Below are positions 1 through 8,034 of a DNA stretch of 64,000 bases, piece by piece. The notes under the pieces were generated by a model. It was not told the DNA's origin, did not search any database, and worked only from the letters and a program-made list of their open reading frames with translations. A program made the position numbers and the translations under genes. The DNA comes from JAPPLB01 sp965208945 (GTDB lineage Bacteria; Acidobacteriota; Terriglobia; Bryobacterales; UBA6623), in the NCBI GenBank assembly GCA_965208945.1, contig OZ242366.1:3844001-3908000 (forward strand). Reading direction: 5' to 3'. Every line of letters starts with the position of its first letter. Position 1 is the stretch's first letter.

Positions 1-1789
1 GACCCTGGCCCGTACCGGCGGGGGAGGCCGGGTTGCGCGTGAATCCTCCCGTAAAGCTGTAGCGGCCTCGAGGGTAAGGGAATTGACCGCCGTTCTGGTG
101 GCCCCGGCGTATATCGATGCCCATCTTGATGTTGTGCGTTCCCTTGGTCAGCGCCAGCGTGTCCATGTAGTGGAAACCATGGACCTTGGGGACGCTCGGC
201 GCGAACGGGAACGCGCCCATGCCGGTCATGCCGGTAACGCCCACGTTCGGCGGTCCCCAGGTCACGGGGTCCTGCAAGGCTCCTTCGATCCCGATCTCGC
301 CGACGACGTTGGTATCTTTCAGCTCGAGGCTCAGATCCTGGAAGAAGTAGTTGTAGCCCATGCGCGCTTCGTTGACCAGGTTCGGAGTGATGATCTTGGT
401 GTAGCTGAGGACGGCGTTCTGCTGCGTGAATCCGAAAAGGGTGCCCTGCATCGGCAGGCCGGGCGAAAGGAAATCCGGCAGCAGCCGGGGGTTGGTGTTA
501 TGACCATAGCGCCCGAAGAGACTGTCGTTATCGGAAAAGCGGTGATCGACCCGAACGATGTGTTGATCCTGATCGTTCAGCTCGACGGGGTTGAAGACGG
601 CGTTCGGCTCATTGGGAACCTCGCGCTGCACGGCCGGCCAGAGAAGCTGCATCGCCCTCTGGGTTGTCTGCGAGAGCCGGCTCGTGGGGATCCGGTTGTC
701 CACGAAGAGGTCCCGGTGAATGGCTCCGTCGGCGGCCGTCATGGTGGTCAGGGGGTCATAAATCGGAAAGCCGCCGGGCCCCGAAAGATCTCCCTGCCGC
801 TGGGCCGGAGTCGCAAGGGTCGCATTGATCGTCCGCCCCTTGCCGCTGCGCAGACCTTCGAAGCTGTAGAAACCAAAGGTCTTGTTCTTCACGAATGGTC
901 CGCCCAGCGTGCCGCCGTACTGGTTGCGCTTGAATTCCGGCAGCGAGGAGCGGTCGAAGAAGTTGCGGGCGTCCAGGTTGTCGTTGCGGTGAAAATAGAA
1001 AACGCCTCCGTGAAACTCGTTGGTGCCCGACTTGATCGCCACGTTGATGTGGGCCCCGGCGCCGCGGCCGTACTCGGCCGAGTAGGAGCCACTCATGATT
1101 TTGAATTCCTGAATGGCGTCGGGACTTGGACTGAGGCCCACCCGCGGGATCAGCCAGTCCTGGTTCTCGACGCCGTCCAAGGTGATCTGGTTGGCGTTCG
1201 TGCTGGCGCCGTTGGCGACGATGCCGCCGCCGTGGGTCGCCGAGCCCATAACGCCGTCCAGCTTGGCGTTGTCCAACGTTCCCGTGCCGAGGCGCGCCAG
1301 TTGAATGAACTTGCGGCCGTTCAGAGGCAGCTCGACAACCTGTTTCTCCTCCACGACCTGTCCGACATCGGACGCATCGGTCTTGATGAGAGGGACGCTG
1401 GACGTCACCTCCACGGTTTCGGTGACGTCGCCGACCTGCAGGACGACGTCAGTGCGAACGGTTTGGTTGACGAGGACTACGATACCCGTAACCACCGACT
1501 TGTTGAAGCCCGATAGCTCAGCTTCCACCGAGTACTGCCCGATCTGCAGCAGATTGGCCGTGTACTGCCCCTCGGCGTTCGTGACCAGGTTCCGGGTCAG
1601 CCCGGTGTCCTCGTTGATAACGGCCACGGATGCGCCGGGGACGACGGCGCCCGTGGTGTCCTGGACGGTCCCCAGGATGGCGCCCAACTCGGCCTGACCG
1701 AAGGCGTTCACGCTGAACGCGAGGCCGAGAATCAGAAGCGCCGGGATGCGAATGCTCTTGCCGGAAAAGAGAGAAAACGTGTGTTTCAC
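1..1789 (-). CDS. TonB-dependent receptor, Oar-like, C-terminus beyond window
   Basis: Outer-membrane receptor for TonB-driven uptake of large substrates or, in this family, possibly peptides or glycans. The start is a GTG at 1789 preceded by GGAGGGG six bases upstream. Residues 1-31 form a signal peptide ending near NAFGQ. Residues about 34-120 form a carboxypeptidase-regulatory-like beta domain (GTVQDTTGAVVPGASVAV). From about 150 a plug-type segment follows (VELPLNGRKFIQLARL). The last visible codons (RGRYSFTGGFTRNPASP) are typical of the barrel region of acidobacterial receptors. The frame is open to base 1, giving 596 codons, while family members are about 1000-1200 residues, so roughly half is missing at the window edge. 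No TonB box can be assigned. Substrate unknown. The family call is secure; the long plus-strand ORF over it is a shadow. Confidence 0.88.
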   Translation of the reverse strand, partial: MKHTFSLFSGKSIRIPALLILGLAFSVNAFGQAELGAILGTVQDTTGAVVPGASVAVINEDTGLTRNLVTNAEGQYTANLLQIGQYSVEAELSGFNKSVVTGIVVLVNQTVRTDVVLQVGDVTETVEVTSSVPLIKTDASDVGQVVEEKQVVELPLNGRKFIQLARLGTGTLDNAKLDGVMGSATHGGGIVANGASTNANQITLDGVENQDWLIPRVGLSPSPDAIQEFKIMSGSYSAEYGRGAGAHINVAIKSGTNEFHGGVFYFHRNDNLDARNFFDRSSLPEFKRNQYGGTLGGPFVKNKTFGFYSFEGLRSGKGRTINATLATPAQRQGDLSGPGGFPIYDPLTTMTAADGAIHRDLFVDNRIPTSRLSQTTQRAMQLLWPAVQREVPNEPNAVFNPVELNDQDQHIVRVDHRFSDNDSLFGRYGHNTNPRLLPDFLSPGLPMQGTLFGFTQQNAVLSYTKIITPNLVNEARMGYNYFFQDLSLELKDTNVVGEIGIEGALQDPVTWGPPNVGVTGMTGMGAFPFAPSVPKVHGFHYMDTLALTKGTHNIKMGIDIRRGHQNGGQFPYPRGRYSFTGGFTRNPASPAGTGQG

Positions 1790-2295
1790 AGTACCCCTCC
1801 TTAGCGTGATTCGGATGCAGACGTAACCGTTGCGAGTATGGCAAAGGCCATGGGGGGTGTCAAGACATTTTTTGATATAAAAATGTCTTTTCAAAATACC
1901 GAAAACAAGGACGATCGTTCGTGCCGTTAAAGCGGGCGACGCGGTAGAAGCGGGCGGCCACTCCGTCAGCCGCCGATTTTCGCCGGTCTGCGCACGATTC
2001 CGGTCGCGGGGAACTTCATGGGAAAGGGCTTTGCCGTAGCCGAGACGCCACTACAGTCGGGTCCAGGAAACTACCGCCGTCCGTCGGCTGAGAGGCCGGA
2101 AACAGGACGAGTAGACGCAGGGCAGTCTTCCTCCGCCCGTGTGCGGATCGTAACGGCAGTTTTCAGTTTTTTTGTTATTAGTTTTCCTCTGCCCGTGTGC
2201 GAATCATTCAAGCAGGAAACGTCTGGACCGGCGTCCACGCCGCGTGATCAGGAGGATGTTTCAGGCCAGCTACTGTCTCGTCGAGCGGCCGGTGA
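1790..2295. other. Intergenic region between M19 peptidase and TonB receptor
   Basis: About 500 bases with no gene. Besides the palindrome at 1862-1889, only generic high-GC sequence and a T-rich patch near 2160-2185 are visible. The short plus-strand ORFs here lack ribosome sites and recognisable content. It presumably holds the receptor promoter and the end of the peptidase transcript. Confidence 0.5.
1862..1889. promoter_or_regulatory. Inverted repeat upstream of the TonB receptor, possible operator
   Basis: Perfect 10-bp arms AAGACATTTT and AAAATGTCTT are separated by 8 AT-rich bases. The repeat lies about 75 bp upstream of the receptor GTG in an AT-rich stretch that contrasts with the surroundings. 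Placement and symmetry suggest a binding site for a dimeric regulator, with the nearby IclR protein one candidate, but no partner can be named. Confidence 0.4.
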
Positions 2296-3570
2296 CTACG
2301 GGACCTTGGCGGCGTCCAGCAGGCGGAGCCAATTTTCACCGAGAATCTTTCGCATCACGCCGGCTGAGTAACCCTTCTCGAGCAAGGCTTCGGTCAAACG
2401 CGGGTAACTGCTTGCGTCGACGTCTTTCAGCCAGTTCCCGCCGGACATCAAGTCCAGGCCCAAACCTACGTGATCGGGTCCTGCCAGGCTGACGATATAG
2501 TCCACTTGGGTCGCCCAGTCCTCGACGGTCGGGACGGGCGCACCGGCCGCGATCGCCTCCCGCTGCCGCTCTCGCCACGGCTGCCCATATCCGTAGGTCG
2601 TGACCCACTTGTCCGCCATGAGCGAATCAAGCCGGGCGATGTAGCCGCCATAGTCCAACGGCGGCCGGGACAACTCGACTCTCAAACGTTCAGCCCATGG
2701 AGGGGGAGGAGCCGTTCGCGGGCGATGGTATCCCCATTGGAAGGATTCTTCGCTGAGGATCCAGCCGGCGGTGTGCAGGCCGACGAGCCCGCCTTTTGCC
2801 GCCAGGGCTTCGAGAGTCTCGTCGGTGATGTTCCCCGGAAACGAACTGAAGTGCTGCAATCCGTTGTGACTGGTCACTACGGGAGCCTGACTCGCCTCGA
2901 TGATTTCTCGCTTCGCTTCGGCCGACGCATGCGAGATATCAATGACGATGCCGAGGCGATTCATTTCGCGAATGATCTCACGGCCACGTTCGCTGATACC
3001 GTTCCATTTTCGAACGTCGAGGGCATCCGTCAGGGCGTTGGTGGTGTCGTGATTCGCGAACTGCACCATGCGGACACCCAGACGGTGGAACAGCCGAAGC
3101 ACATCCGGGTCCCCTTCCATATCGAAACCACCTTCCAGGGCCAAAATCACGGCCAGTTTGCCTTGAGCCGCTATCCTCCTCACATCCTGGGAGGTAAGTG
3201 CCAGCTCCATCCTGCCGTTATTCGCTTCAAGGACTCCGTAGAAGGTTTCGATCAGACGCAAAGCCTGCTTGATCGTGTAGTTGTACTTGTTGTAGGCATC
3301 CTCGATGTAGAGGTGTTCGACAGCCACATCAAGCCCGCCCTGTTTCGCGCGGGCATAGTCGAAGCTCCCGATCGACTGTACACTCCAGGGATCGATGCCC
3401 TGGTGGAAGACCGAATTGATCATATGCACGTGCCCGTCGACTACGATCAGCTCGTCGTGCAGGGTGCTGCTTGTCGGAGGTTCCGCAGGAGATTCTCTTC
3501 GCCCGCAACCTGCGCAGGAGATCAAGAGAACCAAAGAAAGAACCAGAACCTTCGCATGCCGAAAAGTCAC
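2296..3570 (-). CDS. Membrane dipeptidase (peptidase M19) lipoprotein
   Basis: Zinc-dependent renal-dipeptidase-like hydrolase that cleaves dipeptides, often with a D-amino acid at the C-terminal position, probably anchored on the periplasmic face. GTG start with AGGAG six bases upstream. The N-terminus is a lipoprotein signal with Cys at residues 19 and 22 (LLISCAGC). The first metal motif is VDGHVHM, a variant of the usual DGHxD. Further ligand regions are LALEGG, DISHAS and VVTSHN, and the late family motif reads GLGLDLMSGG. The C-terminus ends in the typical LGENWLRLL. Length 424 is normal for secreted members. It is the last gene of the leftward block before the TonB receptor and may handle peptides or cyclic amides released by that pathway. 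The HxD to HxH change in the first motif leaves exact activity uncertain. Confidence 0.85.
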   Translation of the reverse strand: MTFRHAKVLVLSLVLLISCAGCGRRESPAEPPTSSTLHDELIVVDGHVHMINSVFHQGIDPWSVQSIGSFDYARAKQGGLDVAVEHLYIEDAYNKYNYTIKQALRLIETFYGVLEANNGRMELALTSQDVRRIAAQGKLAVILALEGGFDMEGDPDVLRLFHRLGVRMVQFANHDTTNALTDALDVRKWNGISERGREIIREMNRLGIVIDISHASAEAKREIIEASQAPVVTSHNGLQHFSSFPGNITDETLEALAAKGGLVGLHTAGWILSEESFQWGYHRPRTAPPPPWAERLRVELSRPPLDYGGYIARLDSLMADKWVTTYGYGQPWRERQREAIAAGAPVPTVEDWATQVDYIVSLAGPDHVGLGLDLMSGGNWLKDVDASSYPRLTEALLEKGYSAGVMRKILGENWLRLLDAAKVP

Positions 3571-3665
3571 CCTTGGCTCCTTTTTGTCTATGCGGTTATT
3601 GGTTTCTCCGCCGCTTGCCCGCTACGAAGCCGAAGCCGGGCGCGGAGGAAGACGCGACCATCGTG

Positions 3666-3861
3666 AAGGGAACCTCTCTTCGCCGGCACTTTCCAGCCTC
3701 AACAAAAGAATTGTCGTAAAGGATCGTCCCGCCTCTATGGCTGGGAACCGCTTCCCGGCGTCCCCGAAGCCATTACGGTCAGCGACCCGTTGAAGACGGA
3801 GAGCAACAGCCGGGGGGCCGAGATCACCGAAATTCGGGCGGCCCGGAAAAAACTTCCCTGA
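3666..3861 (+). pseudogene. Possible 3' remnant of an unknown gene
   Basis: An open frame without a credible start runs to a TGA at 3859-3861. It encodes a protein-like tail (LYGWEPLPGVPEAITV, then RGAEITEIRAARKKLP) on the strand opposite its neighbours. There is no ribosome site and no recognised family. It is the only coding-like signal in the 3571-3909 spacer; the rest shows nothing. Confidence 0.2.
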
Positions 3862-3909
3862 TGGAAAGACCGCCCGTCTTTGCTTCGTGTACGTTGTATG
3901 GCTCGCGTT

Positions 3910-4227
3910 CTAGCGGGCTGCGGCCCGTCCGGCGATAGCCTCGCGCAGTCCTTCCAGCAACCCTTCCAGGTGCGACATGCGCTCACGAAGTTCGTTGAGC
4001 TCGACGCGCAAACCGTTGAGATCGACGCGCAAACCGTTGATCTCGACGCGCAAACCGTTGATTTGCGCTTCCAGCCGAGACTCCAGTTGCTTCATATCAC
4101 CTCGCAACTGCACTTCCAGGCGAGCCATATCCTGCCGCAGCCCTCGGTTGCTGGTCAGGATCAGGCCGGCCAGGGTTACTGCCACCGTCGCCAACGCAAT
4201 CAAAATGCTGATGAGCTCGTTACTCAT
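3910..4227 (-). CDS. Small membrane-anchored coiled-coil protein
   Basis: 105 residues: a short N-terminal lead, one transmembrane helix at about 5-25 (LISILIALATVAVTLAGLIL), then a continuous charged coiled coil. Residues about 55-90 consist of exact heptads (INGLRVE, INGLRVD, LNGLRVE, LNELRER), encoded by a 21-bp DNA repeat. A GAGCAGG ribosome-site-like sequence precedes the ATG. Proteins of this build are common and mostly uncharacterised; it probably oligomerises and is held at the inner membrane. It lies 112 bp downstream of the IclR gene in the same direction and may be co-transcribed. No function can be assigned. Confidence 0.6.
   Translation of the reverse strand: MSNELISILIALATVAVTLAGLILTSNRGLRQDMARLEVQLRGDMKQLESRLEAQINGLRVEINGLRVDLNGLRVELNELRERMSHLEGLLEGLREAIAGRAAAR
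3994..4056. repeat. 21-bp in-frame tandem repeat in the coiled-coil gene
   Basis: Three near-identical 21-bp units beginning at 3994, 4015 and 4036, sharing TCGACGCGCAAACC and differing only at two bases, plus a decayed fourth. Each unit encodes one coiled-coil heptad, so copy-number change would lengthen or shorten the coil without a frameshift. Confidence 0.8.
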
Positions 4228-4339
4228 GCCTGCTCAAGAAATGAGTCTGTCCATTATCTCACAGCCTCGACCACGCCAGGAGATGCTCTGAGGGCTGATG
4301 GCCCGTTTTCCCCGGTAGCCCGAGATGGGGCTGGTAACG

Positions 4340-5101
4340 TCAGCGGCCGAGAATTTCGGAGACGGCTCGAGCAGCGGCTTTCACCAGCTTGGTGACCTGG
4401 CGCATGTTCCCGTTGAGTTCGAATACGGACCCTCCGACGCCGATCGCGGCAGCGACATTTCCATCCCGGCCGAAGATCGGAGCGGCAACGCCCTTGATTC
4501 CCAGGTCGTACCCCTGATTGTCGATGGCGTGCCCTCGCTTTCGAATCCTGGCAAGCTCCTTGTTGAGAACCGGCAGCGAGGTAATCGTTTTCGGAGTCGA
4601 CGCGGGCAACCCAACGGAGCGCACGATCTCCATCACCTCCGACTCGGAAAGACCGGACAGAAGGACCTTGCCCGTCCCGGTCAGGTGGAGCAGCATCCGC
4701 CTGCCCACGTAGGAAGCCAGAAGCACTTCGCTGGCCCCGTCGACCTTGTCCAGGTAGACCAGGTGGTCGCCGTCGCGCACGGCGAGGACCGAGGTCAGAC
4801 CGCTCTTGGCGGTCAGTTCCTTCATATGCGGCTCGGCCACTTTGTTCAGATCCAATTGGTTGACGGCTTTTGTGCCCTCGGCAAGAAGCTTCATCGTGAG
4901 CCGGTAACGGCCTTGCTCATGACGGGACACATAGCCGCAGTTCCACAGGGTGCTCAGCAAGGAGCTTACGGTGCTTACGGGGAGCCGCAGCAGGCGGCTG
5001 ACCTCGCTCAAGGTGTAGCCGTGGTTGTCGGCGGCGAAGAGTTCCACGATGGCGAATGCCTTCTCCACCGAAGGCACTCTGTATTTGGGTGTGTTGTCCA
5101 T
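4340..5101 (-). CDS. IclR-family transcriptional regulator
   Basis: 253 residues. The N-terminal winged helix-turn-helix spans about 8-75 (SVEKAFAIVELFA, then LSEVSRLLRLPVSTVSSLL as the recognition region). The C-terminal IclR effector-binding domain spans about 90-250 (RRMLLHLTGTGKVLLSGL; GYDLGIKGVAAPIFG). IclR regulators usually bind an aromatic, keto-acid or sugar-acid ligand and control adjacent catabolic genes. It lies 98 bp downstream of the propeller gene, at the distal end of the hydantoinase/enolase/symporter block, all in one direction, so control of that block is the natural inference. The conserved Gly-rich effector turn is present and nothing looks damaged. Its operator cannot be identified by eye. 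Confidence 0.9.
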   Translation of the reverse strand: MDNTPKYRVPSVEKAFAIVELFAADNHGYTLSEVSRLLRLPVSTVSSLLSTLWNCGYVSRHEQGRYRLTMKLLAEGTKAVNQLDLNKVAEPHMKELTAKSGLTSVLAVRDGDHLVYLDKVDGASEVLLASYVGRRMLLHLTGTGKVLLSGLSESEVMEIVRSVGLPASTPKTITSLPVLNKELARIRKRGHAIDNQGYDLGIKGVAAPIFGRDGNVAAAIGVGGSVFELNGNMRQVTKLVKAAARAVSEILGR

Positions 5102-5199
5102 TGTTGCTATCGCTATTTCGAGAGGCGTCCCGTGGTCCGCCGCCGCGGCTTTGCCGGCCGGTGGTGTGTGCGGGCGCTGGCGAAACGGGTGGGCCTTTT

Positions 5200-6255
5200 C
5201 TACACGAGATCTGCTTTCTTCATCGTGGCTAACCCGATCCCGGTCTGGCCAAAGCGGTTGCCTACGTAAAACATCCAGAGTTCGTCGCCGACTTCGATCA
5301 CATTGGGATAGGATTGATGCTCGGAGTCGAAGGCGCCTTGCGTCGGTGGGATGACCTGCTCGCGGAAAGGGCGATGCCAGCGCAGGCCGTCTTTCGATTT
5401 AGCATAGCTGATCCGGTAGCCCCGGCCGTCGTGAGCCCGCAGGCTGAACCACATGTGATAGACGCCGTCCAGCAGCAGCACGCAAGGCTTCGAGACGATG
5501 TTCTCATAGGGTTCCACTTCTTCCTGCCGGGCGCGTAGAACCGGATTGAGCGCATCGGTCTTGACCCATTCGACGCCGTCGGTGGAACGTGCATGCCCGA
5601 TATGCACGATCAGGTCGGTGGTGCCGTCGTCGAAGTGCTGGCGGCGCTCGCCCGCCGTGTACCACATCTGATACTGCTGCGGCCCGGTTTCGAGCACGCA
5701 TACCGAGCCGGTGATGCCGCCGTCGAACGAGCCCGGCTTGCCCAGCGGCAGCAGCGGTTCTCGCAGCACCTCCCAGGAGAGGCCCTGGTTATGGCTGATG
5801 GCGAGCGAAGTCCTGTTGGAAAGCATCCCCGGCGGAGCCCACGATCCCCAGACCGCGTAGTACATCAGCCAGCCGCCCTCCTCGCGTGGAAGAACCCAGG
5901 GGAAACTGGGGCCCTTGTCGCTGATGTTCCCCGTCGGAGACGCCACGAGCATGGGCTCTTTTCCAACCACCGTCCAGTCGCGGGGGGCGCTGGTAGAGGC
6001 CTCCGCGGCATAGATATAGTTGGACTGCTCCTCTCCGTTCCGGTGGCGCGTCCAGAAATACATCCGCAGGCGGCCGTTTGGCCGTCGTATGACGCTGGGC
6101 GCCGAAAGCAATTGGTTCGACAATGTGCCGGCGAATCCGGGCTCCAGAATGCGGCCCTTCTTCACCCATGGCTGTGGGGGAGCGCCGCGGGCGGTCTTGC
6201 TGAAGACAAAACCCGTGGCCGCGGCTTGCAAGAAGTTTCTTCGCGTAGACAGCAT
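5200..6255 (-). CDS. Tat-exported five-bladed beta-propeller, glycosidase-like
   Basis: 351 residues starting at an ATG preceded by GGAGG. The N-terminus is a twin-arginine signal (STRRNFLQAAATGF), so the folded protein is exported. The rest is built of repeated blade strands with Trp/Tyr-rich turns (RLRMYFWTRHRNG, QMWYTAGE, YHMWFSLRAHDGRGY, ELWMFYVGNRFG) and recurrent SxDG motifs (STDGVEW, SKDGLRW). This is the architecture of GH43/GH32/GH130-like propellers. Catalytic acids cannot be assigned confidently, so it may be a glycosidase, a lyase-associated binding protein or a non-catalytic relative. It follows the symporter by 31 bp and is probably in the same transcript, suggesting a sugar-derived or glycosylated substrate for the block. 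Confidence 0.7.
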   Translation of the reverse strand: MLSTRRNFLQAAATGFVFSKTARGAPPQPWVKKGRILEPGFAGTLSNQLLSAPSVIRRPNGRLRMYFWTRHRNGEEQSNYIYAAEASTSAPRDWTVVGKEPMLVASPTGNISDKGPSFPWVLPREEGGWLMYYAVWGSWAPPGMLSNRTSLAISHNQGLSWEVLREPLLPLGKPGSFDGGITGSVCVLETGPQQYQMWYTAGERRQHFDDGTTDLIVHIGHARSTDGVEWVKTDALNPVLRARQEEVEPYENIVSKPCVLLLDGVYHMWFSLRAHDGRGYRISYAKSKDGLRWHRPFREQVIPPTQGAFDSEHQSYPNVIEVGDELWMFYVGNRFGQTGIGLATMKKADLV

Positions 6256-6286
6256 GCGGTTTCCTCCGTTGTGATCGCTTCCGGGC

Positions 6287-8020
6287 TTAGTGAAACAGTC
6301 CCGAAAACCACATCATCAGGCAAATTACGATTCCGACGAACACCGCCCACCAGACCACGACGCTGTTGTACCAACGATGCCCCAAGTCCGCGCCGATGTT
6401 CAACCTGGACCAACGGAAGGTCAACTGATCGGTCACTTGCCCGGCAGCAGGGGGCGCCGTCAGCGCGCTGATCAGCACGCAGATCATTACGCAAAAGCAC
6501 CAGTTGATCAAGGCCTGCATGGCGTAGGGTTCAACCCAGGGCAAGTGGCCCGGGAGCAGTTGGACATACAGCTTCATGGCGATGCCGAATGCGAAGCCGG
6601 AAAAAACGGCAGCGGTAGCGCCCTTGGCGTTGACCCGCTTGGACAGCAGGCCCAGCACGAAGACAGCCGCGAAGGGAGGCGCGAAGAACGCATACAGCGT
6701 TTGGATGTAGACGAACAAGCTGCCGCCGAACTCTTCGATGTAGCGGCCCAGGACGATGGAAACCGCCATGATGAAGATCGACGACGCGACCCCGACACGC
6801 ACGTAGTGGCGGTCGGACTCGTTCGGCCGGAACGAACGGCGGTACAGGTCCCAGGTGAAAACCGTGGCGGTCGAGTTGATGACCGAGTTGACCGTGGACT
6901 GAATCGCGCCGAACAGGGCCGCCAGAAACAAGCCGCGCAAGCCGACGGGGATCATGGCCTGCACCATCGTCACGTAGCCTCGGTCGGCGGCGGGGCGGAT
7001 CTCTTCCCAGGGCAGCAGCATCACTTCCGGTTGCAGCGCGAACAGGATCAGTCCCGGCACCACGACAAGCACCGGCATCAGGATCTTGAGATAGCCGGCG
7101 AGGACGATCCCCATCCGGGCGTGGTACATGTTCCTGGCGCCCAAAACGCGCTGGATCATGAACTGATTGATCACGCTGTACCAGATGCCCACCGAGATCC
7201 AACCCAGAGCCAGCCCGGGCCAGGGCATGACTTCATGCGTGGGCGGTTGGATGACCGACAGGCGGTTGTATTCCTCCACGCGAGCGATCTGCCAGGCGTT
7301 CTTCTCGACGGCCTCCCGCCAGACTCCGCTGTGCGCCTGGTTCCGATCGATCATGACACGCCAGCCCTCGGTGAGCGAATGCGAGTCTCCGGAAAGGTAA
7401 TCGAGCCCGTACAAAGTGACCATCAGTCCGCCCACGATCATCACGAGCAAGGTGACGAAATCGGTCCAGGCGACGGAGCGGAGCCCCCCGTAAATCGCCC
7501 ACGTTCCGGCCACGACGCCCAACGAGATGATGGCGAACCAGAGGTCCCATCCGAAAAGCTTCTCCAGCATCAGGGCGCCGCCGTACAGCACGGCCGCCAG
7601 AAACGCGACGACGTTGCTCGCGATCGTGACCACCGCGAAAAACTGCCGCACCGTGCGGTTGAACCGCTTCTCCAAGAACTCCGGGATGGTGAAGACTCGT
7701 GACGCGAGCAGGAAAGGAATAAAGAACCAGATCAGCAGCGTGAAGACGGAGATATTGCCCCACTCGGCCATGGCAACTGCAATGCCATAGACATACGCCG
7801 CCCCGATCATGCCGATAAAGTGCTCGGAGCTGATGTTGGACGCGATGAACGAACTACCGACGACGTACCAGGGCAAGGTGCGGCCGGCGAGGAAATAACT
7901 TTCCGGGCTGCGTTTCTTTTCGCGTCCGGCCCACAAACCGACCGCGGAGAGGGCGGCGAAGTAGCCCGCGAAGACGAGGTAATCCCAGAAAACGAAGGGG
8001 AAGGGTTGATCGCCGGTCAT
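6287..8020 (-). CDS. Sodium:solute symporter (SSS family, SGLT-like)
   Basis: 577-residue inner-membrane sodium-coupled transporter with about 13-14 hydrophobic helices. Family marks include the N-terminal YFAALSAVGLWAG helix, the SSFIASNISSEHFIGM segment of TM2 that builds the sodium and substrate path, the GGLRSVAWTDFV motif, and the QSTVNSVINSTATVFTWDLYR motif near TM9. The helix content and length match the SGLT/sugar branch rather than proline or pantothenate carriers. It starts 14 bp from the enolase-superfamily gene, so it is almost certainly co-transcribed and probably imports the substrate of the enzymes upstream. Substrate identity is inferred only as a sugar, sugar acid or cyclic amide. 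Confidence 0.9.
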   Translation of the reverse strand: MTGDQPFPFVFWDYLVFAGYFAALSAVGLWAGREKKRSPESYFLAGRTLPWYVVGSSFIASNISSEHFIGMIGAAYVYGIAVAMAEWGNISVFTLLIWFFIPFLLASRVFTIPEFLEKRFNRTVRQFFAVVTIASNVVAFLAAVLYGGALMLEKLFGWDLWFAIISLGVVAGTWAIYGGLRSVAWTDFVTLLVMIVGGLMVTLYGLDYLSGDSHSLTEGWRVMIDRNQAHSGVWREAVEKNAWQIARVEEYNRLSVIQPPTHEVMPWPGLALGWISVGIWYSVINQFMIQRVLGARNMYHARMGIVLAGYLKILMPVLVVVPGLILFALQPEVMLLPWEEIRPAADRGYVTMVQAMIPVGLRGLFLAALFGAIQSTVNSVINSTATVFTWDLYRRSFRPNESDRHYVRVGVASSIFIMAVSIVLGRYIEEFGGSLFVYIQTLYAFFAPPFAAVFVLGLLSKRVNAKGATAAVFSGFAFGIAMKLYVQLLPGHLPWVEPYAMQALINWCFCVMICVLISALTAPPAAGQVTDQLTFRWSRLNIGADLGHRWYNSVVVWWAVFVGIVICLMMWFSGLFH

Positions 8021-8034
8021 GGACGATGGGCTTC

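Noticed and set aside
83..1516. 477-codon plus-strand ORF at the left edge
   Set aside because: Antisense shadow of the TonB-receptor gene, whose minus-strand frame has a signal peptide, domain motifs and is open to base 1.
2470..3666. 398-codon plus-strand ORF
   Set aside because: Shadow of the M19 peptidase; no ribosome site and no protein-like motifs.
6290..7702. 470-codon plus-strand ORF
   Set aside because: Shadow of the sodium symporter; composition rich in His/Gln/Arg as expected for the complement of membrane-protein codons.
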